DNA of 11,408 bases from Pelagophyceae sp. CCMP2097 (lineage: Eukaryota > Sar > Pelagophyceae). Each line of letters starts with the position of its first letter. Position 1 is the first letter of the stretch. Positions 6,555 through 11,408 of this stretch are shown here, piece by piece. The translations under genes were made by a program, and so were the position numbers. Location of the stretch: the NCBI GenBank assembly GCA_026770575.1, contig MU657165.1:1203278-1214685 (forward strand). The letters run 5' to 3'. Under the pieces are notes generated by a model, which saw only the letters and a program-made list of their open reading frames with translations, ran no database searches and had not been told where the DNA came from.

Positions 6555-7383
6555 TCACGCGGCGGCGGCGCGGTCCGCCGCGGCGCGCCGGAACATGTCC
6601 GTGATTGCGGCGATTTCGTCGTCTTTGAGGTCCGGGTGCCAGACGTCAAAGAGGAGGAGGACGCGCTCTTGGTCGGTGCGGTTCCAGGCCGAGTGGACGT
6701 AGGCGTCGTCGAAGACGAGGGCTTCGCTTGGGCGCCAGGTGTGTGTCTCCCCGGCGACGCGCAGCGCGCAGTCGCCTGGCGGCACGCGCAGGGCGATGTG
6801 GACGCGCAGCCGGAGGTTCATGGGTGCCGTGTGCGGCGCAATCTCGGCACCCGGCTGGAGCGACGAGTAAAAGGCAAAGCCAAAGGGCACGCCCGTCATG
6901 AGCCGCGGCACCGCGTCGAGGAGCGTGCGCGTCTTGGGCGCGCGGAGCGCCTCGCGGCGCTCGCCCTTGGTCACAAAGGAGAGCCACCGCCACTCGCCGC
7001 CGTGCAGCACGTGCTCGTCGCGCGCCTAGGGGCATCCCTGGCCGCGCACAACGGCGCGCGAGCCTCACGTAGTCGTCGACGGCGGCCCCTCTTCGCACGC
7101 CCTCGGCGACGGAGGCGTCGTACTCGGCGAGGACGACGTCCGCTTGGGCCTCGAGGGCCCGGATCGACTGCGCGAGGGCCGCATGGCCCAGCGCGGAAAC
7201 GTCGCCGGCGCTTCCCCACACGGGCATCGACGTGAGTCCGGGCATGGCGAAGAGCGACGGCGCCGGTCGCGAATCCGCCAGCGACCCCCCCGCGCCCTTG
7301 AACTTGACGAGGCCCGCGCGCACGATGTCCGCCTCGACGACCGCAGAAAACGCCCGCCGAAACGCGCCCGAGACGCCGCGCAT
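6555..7383 (-). CDS. Aspartyl/asparaginyl beta-hydroxylase-like 2-oxoglutarate oxygenase, two exons
   Basis: Exon 1 is 7383-7069, exon 2 7025-6555; together 261 residues. The family (Asp_Arg_Hydrox, AspH type) hydroxylates protein side chains using Fe(II), oxygen and 2-oxoglutarate. The catalytic domain spans about 85-240. HTAPMNLRLRVHIAL supplies iron ligand H170 and the co-substrate Arg at 179. DDAYVHSAWN supplies the second iron ligand H216. RVLLLFDVWHP (226-236) starts with the second co-substrate Arg. This two-His pattern without a third acidic ligand is known for AspH. WRWLSF and PGAEI are also present. Exon 1 has no clear signal peptide or membrane anchor, unlike animal AspH, so this may be a soluble or plastid/lipid-acting relative. 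The start is the first ATG after a GTG-only extension. Substrate unknown. Confidence 0.83.
7026..7068 (-). other. 43-nt intron in the hydroxylase gene
   Basis: Minus-strand donor TAC/GTGAGG and acceptor CCCCTAG/GCG. The intron is phase 0; its removal joins AVDDY to ARDEHVLHGGEWRWLSF, giving one continuous domain. Without splicing the upstream frame runs into unrelated Arg/Ala-rich sequence, and the downstream frame has a TAG exactly at the acceptor. This is the best-supported intron of the window and sets the expected size for the others. Confidence 0.85.
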
Positions 7384-7817
7384 GCTCCGGCCGCGAACCG
7401 CGCGTGATAGAGAAGTCGACGCTTCGATGACTCTATAGCACACAGGAGCCGAGCACACACGAGCCGGTGCTCATGATTCTATGATCCTCTGACACGAAGT
7501 TTGCCGCCGCCGCCGCGACCTCGTCGCTCGACGTCAAGCCGCGCGCAAGAATCGGGCCGAGACTTTCGTAAAAGTTCGGATTTGTTTTCGGCGATACATA
7601 AGGTCGTTCGAGTTTGTGGACTTATAAGTAACGATCTCATCTCTCCAAACCGGAGGCCACCGGTCCGTCCGTGCAGTTTTAAAGGCCCTAATGAGCAGTT
7701 CGAGGCGTTGCGGCGGCATGTGATGCTCGGCGTTGTCTGGGTTAGATCGGGGAAGGACGTGGCTTCAATCCAGCGCGCTGTGCGCGCCAGGAACGCTCGT
7801 AGCCACCTTAGTGCCCT

Positions 7818-7855
7818 CGAGGAGGGGACTAGATTTAGTCCCCGTCGGCTCCTCG
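7818..7855. repeat. Two-stage hairpin
   Basis: GGGGACTA (7824-7831) pairs with TAGTCCCC (7836-7843) across a 4-nt loop. Outside it CGAGGAG (7818-7824) pairs with CTCCTCG (7849-7855), with the shared base and an unpaired CGTCG bulge on one side. There is no following T-run, so it is not a terminator of the bacterial kind. Function unknown. Confidence 0.7.
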
Positions 7856-8678
7856 TTAAGACCCTGCCTTCTAGGAGGAGCCGCATGCCCAGAGCAGTTC
7901 ACGGGACACTCAGGACACCCCCTAAGGCGACTCACGCCAGCCAAAACCCGTCTGGCTGGCCGGGAACCGGCCATTAGGAATTCCTATGAGGCCTCATAAG
8001 GTCAATTTTTCGTCACGGACGTACCGTGATTCTCCAGTAAACTTTTACAATTGTACAATTGTACGAGAGAGGGAGTCCCGGAGTAGTAGGAATCCTAGGG
8101 GGCGACACTGAAAATTGTAAAAATAAAAATGGTCGGCGTCGACGGCCAGGTTGCGCCGGCCCGAAAGAGCTCGTCGAGAGACAACCACCCAGCCAGTTTT
8201 CATCGACATTGTCCGTGAACTCATCGCGTGGCGAGAGCACAAAGATGGGATTTTTTTATATCTTGGGGCTGTGTGGCCATTTTGGGGCCGCTGATGCGGC
8301 GCGGGCTACCAGCAGCAACGCGAGCTTCGAGGACCGGCACTCTGTGGCGCAGAGCGAGAGCGCGGCGACATGGTCAGCGTTGACGTGCTCTGAATCAAAC
8401 TAGTTTGGCCTTCAAGGCAGGGCCCTCAAAATGCAAGGTCATATCTCTGATCCGCGGCGTGAGCCCGCTAGGATTTCTCCGTCGCTGATTTTGGCGCACA
8501 GGGCGTGGGGCGTCGCCCCATACTATCTACCAACGCGCTGGCGGCGGGGAAATAGGTTTTCCCATCGAACCGGCGCCGTCCATTTTACTTGAAATGCAAG
8601 GTCACATTTAGCAAATTGTTAAAAGGAGCTTCAGTTTCGCCCCCTACTTGTATCTGAGAGACACAATCTGTGGATCGG

Positions 8679-8717
8679 CCCAATCTGCAGATTGGGCGGC
8701 CCAATCTGTAGATTGGG
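8679..8717. repeat. Two palindromes of 18 bp in tandem
   Basis: CCCAATCTGCAGATTGGG (8679-8696) is a perfect palindrome. CCCAATCTGTAGATTGGG (8700-8717) repeats it with one changed central base, 21 bp downstream. A half copy CCAATCTGCA is at 8731-8740. The left arm overlaps the inverted repeat described separately. Confidence 0.9.
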
Positions 8718-8850
8718 GCATCGAATTCGTCCAATCTGCATTAATAAAAGCTCCGCGTGTAAATTCGGTCGGGTTGTAGTGCGTCGTTCGTGGCGTGCGA
8801 TACAGCGTTGGAAAGGCCTCGTCGAGGCGCATGTTTATATGTAAGAAACT

Positions 8851-8896
8851 AACCTAACCCCTAACCCTAACCCTAACCCTAACCTAAAACCTAACC
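8851..8896. repeat. Interstitial telomere-like repeat (CCCTAA)n
   Basis: About seven units of CCCTAA or shortened forms (CCTAA, CCCCTAA, CCTAAAA) run from 8851 to 8896. The centre (8860-8882) is a perfect CCCTAA array and both ends are degenerate. CCCTAA/TTAGGG is the telomere repeat of many algae and animals. Unrelated sequence and a gene on its right side show that this block is internal in the window, or an old chromosome end. Confidence 0.85.
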
Positions 8897-9150
8897 TCAC
8901 TTCCAATGGCTCTAACTTCTGCTAAACGTCGATCGAGGCAAAGCGGACGACACATCTCCATCGTAGAATTCAAAACTACGCAGCCCGATTATATCAGATA
9001 TCGCGTCCGTCCCGTGCATCGCCACTCTCAAAGAATCGACAGATTGGGCCGATCTGCAGTTTGTGCATCTCATATATCCGGCCCGGAGGATCGAAAAGTG
9101 TTCCGCGGGTGCCGGCGACGAGAGCGCCGGCGGGGCCGCGGGCCGGCCCC

Positions 9151-10564
9151 ATGTCGCTCGAGGTCAACTTGATGGAGGACCTGGACGACGACGCGGGGTT
9201 GGGCCGCGAAGAAGTGCGTCGGGCGCAGGGTCCTCCGGGACGGCGGCGTCGACGGCCCGCGCAGGTGTCTCTGCGCAGCATTTCGCGCGAATCGCGGCGC
9301 GGCGCGCGCGAGGCGCGCCTGCGGGACCGCCGCGGCGCGGCGGTGGACGAGGGGCCCGCCTTTGGCGTCGAATTTCGCGTCGAGTGGGACGACGACGAAT
9401 GGCGCCAACTCGCGAATACGCTCAACCACGCCACGCTCGACGTCGCCGCCGCGCGCGCCCAGCGCGAGGCGGCGCGCGAGGCGGCGCGCGATGGGGCGCG
9501 CCGCGCTGCCGCTGACGGCGATAGCGCCGCCGGCGCCGACGGCAGCGCCGGCGCCGCGGCCGCCGCCGACGCGCTGCTCAAGGACGCCGAGCGGCGGCTC
9601 AAGCGCATCCGGAAGCGCATCGTACGTGCCTTTGCAGCCGCACCGCCTCGCGGAGGAGCCTCGCTTGGGAGCCTCGCTCGGGAGCGCCGCCAGGCTCGTC
9701 GGCAGGTCTCGAAGAACGACAAGGTCGTCCAGGAGGACGATACGGCGACGCAGGACGAACTCGCCCAAGGCGCGCAAGCGTTCACGTTCCGCGGCGAGCA
9801 CGTCGGCGCGTCCAACGCGTCGCGCTCTGGCGCAGTGGCGCGCGGCAGAGTGCGCGACGACGATGCCGTCGTCCACGGTATCGCGGAGCTGCTCCGCGCC
9901 GAAGCGCCCGCGCGGCGCCTCGAGCGCCTCGAGCGCGCGCTGACCGACGCCGAGTGCGGCCGCGACGCGCCGCTCGCGCTCGCCGCGTTTTGTCGCGTCG
10001 TCGACGACGAAGCCGTCGCCGCGGAGCCGCAGTACGACGACGTGCGTGCGCATCGGCGGCCCGCGCGCGCGCCGACGGCGCCGCGGCGCAGGTCGACGGC
10101 CGGCTCATTGTTCTTACCGTCGCCGAACTCCGAGAGGCGCACATCCACGCCATACCCGCCATCGTTCAGTTCCTCGACCGCATGGCGCGCCGCGACCACA
10201 ACCGCCGCCTCGCGCTGCGCGCAGGCGAGTCGAAGCGCGTGGAAAAGCCGTTTCGTCGGCCCTCGGCCATTCTTCGCCGTGCCGACGCGTTTGCGACGCA
10301 GGCGCCGTCGACGCGGCGCAGACGCGTGAGTCCCGCGCCCTCCGACGGAGCGCCGCGTGCGACGTCGTCGAGCGTCGTTTCGGTGATTGCCTCGGCACAG
10401 GCATCAAGGCCGCGCGGCTGGTCGACGACGCCGAGTCCGAGGCGTCGAGGCGGCGGTTCCCGGACGACTCGGCGCTCACGGCGCTGCGATCGCTCCTGGC
10501 GACGATGCTATGGAGGCCGGCGCAGCGGCGGGAAATGCCGAGCCGCAGCGCGGTTTGCAGATGA
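9151..10564 (+). CDS. Unrecognised basic, alanine-rich multi-exon protein
   Basis: No family recognised. Best model: exons 9151-9621, 9706-10041, 10092-10254 and 10302-10564 (about 410 residues). If the first intron is not spliced, 438 residues. The N-terminus is acidic (MEDLDDDAG), followed by a poly-Arg stretch (31-35) and Arg-rich region that could be a nuclear-localisation signal. Then come WDDDEWRQL (79-87), a long Ala/Arg helix (about 98-120), an Ala/Gly spacer, and a basic helix LLKDAERRLKRIRKRI. The middle part (VVQEDDTATQDELAQGAQ and onward) and AELREAHIHAIPAIVQFLDR in exon 3 look like ordinary helical protein. Third codon positions are strongly G/C in each exon. A nucleic-acid or scaffold role is only a guess. 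The start is the first ATG with the coding pattern; the last exon's boundary is the least certain. Confidence 0.6.
9622..9705 (+). other. Possible in-frame intron (72 or 84 nt)
   Basis: A GTACGT donor follows RIRKRI at phase 0. Acceptors CGCCAG (ending 9693) and GGCAG (ending 9705) give 72 or 84 nt, both multiples of three. Inside, third codon positions turn A/T-rich compared with both flanks, and there is a short 12-bp repeat (GGGAGCCTCGCT). The frame stays open, so splicing cannot be proven from the sequence. Confidence 0.4.
10042..10091 (+). other. 50-nt intron in the unrecognised gene
   Basis: Donor GAC/GTGCGTGC and acceptor GCGGCGCAG/GTC, phase 0. Removal joins AAEPQYDD to VDGRLIVLTVAEL, moving from one G/C-third-position frame to the next. 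Donor GTGCGT equals that of the glycosyltransferase intron. Confidence 0.7.
10255..10301 (+). other. Probable 47-nt intron, boundaries uncertain
   Basis: The coding frame changes between about 10240 and 10320. The pair GTCGGC (10255) to GACGCAG (10301), phase 1, restores it as EKPF-R-AVDAAQTRESRAL and has the size of the other introns, but its donor is weak. An alternative is GTGGAA (10239) to GCGCAG (10321), 83 nt, phase 0, giving GESKR-TRESRAL. Confidence 0.45.
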
Positions 10565-11114
10565 TAACTGGACATCCTGTGATTCCTATTACATTACATT
10601 ACATAACGACTTTCAAAGTTGAGCGAATTTAATCTTTGCGACCGCGTACTCGCCGCTGCCGTGCCCCTCTACGTTCTCAACCCAAAACACAAATTCCCGG
10701 CCATGACCAACGCCGGCCCATAATGTGCTGGACTGCATGACCGGCCACTGTACCGCTTCGGCGTGCGAAAACAAAGCCGCCCGTGTTGCAAATGAGGCGC
10801 CGAGGAGACACAACAGTCGTCGGCGCACGCCCGAATGCAGCGAGTGGGGACGTACCCGGCAGCGAGGCAGAACGGCCGAAGCCCTTCGGGGTTGATGACC
10901 AGTCGCTCCTGTGCAGACCCCCTCGACTGCACGTGGCTCGCCGCGCCTGTCCTCTTCCGGGATATTAAATCAAACCCTCACCTCACCGCTGCGGAGAAAG
11001 CCTCGACGATCGAGGCCACTCGAAGACGGTTTCTCTCGCGCCGAGTGATGTCAACAAACAATCTTAATGTAAAGTCTTACTTCAGCCTAGAGGATCGTCC
11101 GCGTCGTGCGCGCG
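10565..11114. other. Region without a secure gene
   Basis: Lower GC than the flanks, starting with a short (ATTAC)n run at 10588-10603. A plus ORF from the ATG at 10835 to 11176 could be real in part: FRDIKSNPHLTAAEKASTIE followed by ATRRRFLSRR looks like a charged helix. However, its codon use lacks the G/C third-position bias of the neighbours and its C-terminus overlaps the next gene in another frame. A minus ORF at 10613-10828 begins with a hydrophobic stretch but has only a GTG start. Neither is called as a gene. Confidence 0.35.
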
Positions 11115-11408
11115 ATGCATGCGTTTGGCAACGCTGCGCGCCGGGTGGTGCAGTTCGTGGCGGGGAGCAACGCTGAACGTAAGAAACGCGAGCTCGCCCG
11201 GCTCCGGCGCGCGGTCGCCGAGAAAAAAGAGATCGACGCGGTGGAAGCAGACATCGCCAAGGCTATCAAGTTCCTCTCCGACGGCAAGGGCGACGGCGGC
11301 ATCCCGTTCGACACGTCCCCCTTGCTGACGCCCGTCAAGGTGGAGGCGGTGAGCGGCCACGGCCCGCCCTCCGAGGGCCCGCGCGCACCGCGCAATGCTG
11401 CTCTGGCG
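11115..11408 (+). CDS. Partial coiled-coil protein of unknown function (runs off the right edge)
   Basis: The frame is open from the ATG at 11115 to the window end, 98 residues. Residues 1-16 (MHAFGNAARRVVQFVA) form an amphipathic stretch. Residues 20-56 (ERKKRELARLRRAVAEKKEI and on to AKAIKFLSD) are a highly charged helix with a likely coiled-coil heptad pattern. Then a Gly/Pro-rich linker follows. Third codon positions are strongly G/C, as in the secure genes. The frame is also open upstream to a TAG at about 11088 that could be part of a splice acceptor (CAGCCTAG), so the ATG may be internal. No family recognised. Confidence 0.6.
   Translation, partial: MHAFGNAARRVVQFVAGSNAERKKRELARLRRAVAEKKEIDAVEADIAKAIKFLSDGKGDGGIPFDTSPLLTPVKVEAVSGHGPPSEGPRAPRNAALA

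Larger units (their letters stand above)
8661..9066. repeat. 27-bp imperfect inverted repeats bracketing the telomere-like block
   Basis: The sequence at 8661-8687 and the reverse complement of 9040-9066 match at 23 of 27 positions, including a perfect 15-bp core GATCGGCCCAATCTG (8673-8687 and 9040-9054). They enclose about 350 bp that includes the telomeric repeats. This may be the end structure of a small non-autonomous element or a relic of inverted subtelomeric repeats. No target-site duplication could be recognised. Confidence 0.65.
7384..9150. other. Long gene-poor stretch with repeats and telomere-like block
   Basis: About 1.77 kb of lower-GC DNA without a convincing gene. Short ORFs exist, such as 7534-7719 minus (61 residues, starts MPPQRLELLIRAFKTAR) and 8245-8403 plus (starts MGFFYILGLCG), but their codon use does not resemble the neighbouring genes and no domain is seen. 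The stretch carries a hairpin at 7818-7855, a cluster of palindromes at 7975-8064, a 13-bp direct repeat AAATGCAAGGTCA at 8429 and 8592, palindromic repeats at 8679-8717 and the telomere-like block at 8851-8896. The 5' control region of the hydroxylase gene should be near 7384-7500. Confidence 0.5.

Noticed and set aside
6129..7235. 368-residue plus ORF across the lumen gene and the hydroxylase
   Set aside because: Arg-rich shadow frame that crosses two well-supported genes on opposite strands.
7818..7855. Bacterial rho-independent terminator
   Set aside because: The hairpin has no T-run and the window is eukaryotic by introns and gene content.
7479..7977. Overlapping ORFs of 135-158 residues in the gene-poor stretch
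   Set aside because: No domain, no G/C third-position bias like the other genes, and a hairpin with loop runs through them.
8851..8896. CRISPR-like or microsatellite array
   Set aside because: The units are 5-7 bp telomere-type repeats without spacers.
8994..10199. 401-residue minus-strand ORF overlapping the gene at 9151
   Set aside because: Composition is almost only Ser/Ala/Arg, as expected for the antisense of a GC-rich coding strand. The plus strand has coherent exons with splice sites.
10613..10828. Small secreted protein on minus (hydrophobic N-terminus)
   Set aside because: Only a GTG start, weak codon bias, and no ATG before the hydrophobic stretch.
1..11408. A linked defence, biosynthetic or mobile-element system
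   Set aside because: The genes are unrelated in function, lie on both strands with introns, and no transposase, recombinase, toxin-antitoxin or nuclease gene is seen.

Overview
This window looks like nuclear DNA of a GC-rich photosynthetic microalga, not of a bacterium or virus. The signs are genes interrupted by very short GT-AG introns (about 43-54 nt) whose removal restores the reading frame, a degenerate block of CCCTAA (TTAGGG-type) telomeric repeat inside the sequence, a protein with a two-step plastid/thylakoid-lumen targeting sequence, a Golgi-type membrane-anchored glycosyltransferase, a RING finger and WD40 repeats. A stramenopile alga of the pelagophyte kind would fit, but the assignment is an inference from composition and gene style; a haptophyte or another picoalga cannot be excluded.

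Layout. Positions 1-507 (minus) hold the N-terminal part of a WD40-repeat protein that leaves the window on the left; a stray extra WD40 repeat lies upstream of it near 600-700. Positions 875-2338 (minus) encode a type II membrane glycosyltransferase with a DXD motif, probably containing a hidden 54-nt in-frame intron. Positions 2634-3673 (minus) encode a divergent FHA-like protein with a coiled-coil C-terminus, spliced across a 53-nt intron. From 3721 to 4620 there is a disordered stretch with coding-like fragments on both strands and two recent tandem duplications (43 bp and 31 bp). A small RING-finger protein follows at 4626-5018 (plus).

Positions 5019-6078 have no convincing gene. Their core (about 5440-5900) is an AT-rich island with short palindromes, a hairpin element and a tRNA-like/SINE-like piece with an A-rich tail. 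At 6079-6531 (plus) lies a small cysteine-rich, probably thylakoid-lumen protein. It converges, with only 23 bp between stop codons, on a two-exon aspartyl/asparaginyl beta-hydroxylase-like oxygenase (6555-7383, minus).

Positions 7384-9150 are a gene-poor, less GC-rich stretch with hairpins, palindromes and an interstitial telomeric repeat bracketed by 27-bp imperfect inverted repeats. At 9151-10564 (plus) is an unrecognised basic, alanine-rich multi-exon protein. At the right edge (11115 onward, plus) starts a partial coiled-coil protein of unknown function.

The genes do not form an operon-like system. They are independent eukaryotic genes, and I see no sign of a defence system, CRISPR array or intact mobile element. 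The most useful results are the spliced gene models, in particular the in-frame intron in the glycosyltransferase, the twin Cx3Cx3C lumen protein, and the telomere-repeat block with its inverted flanks.
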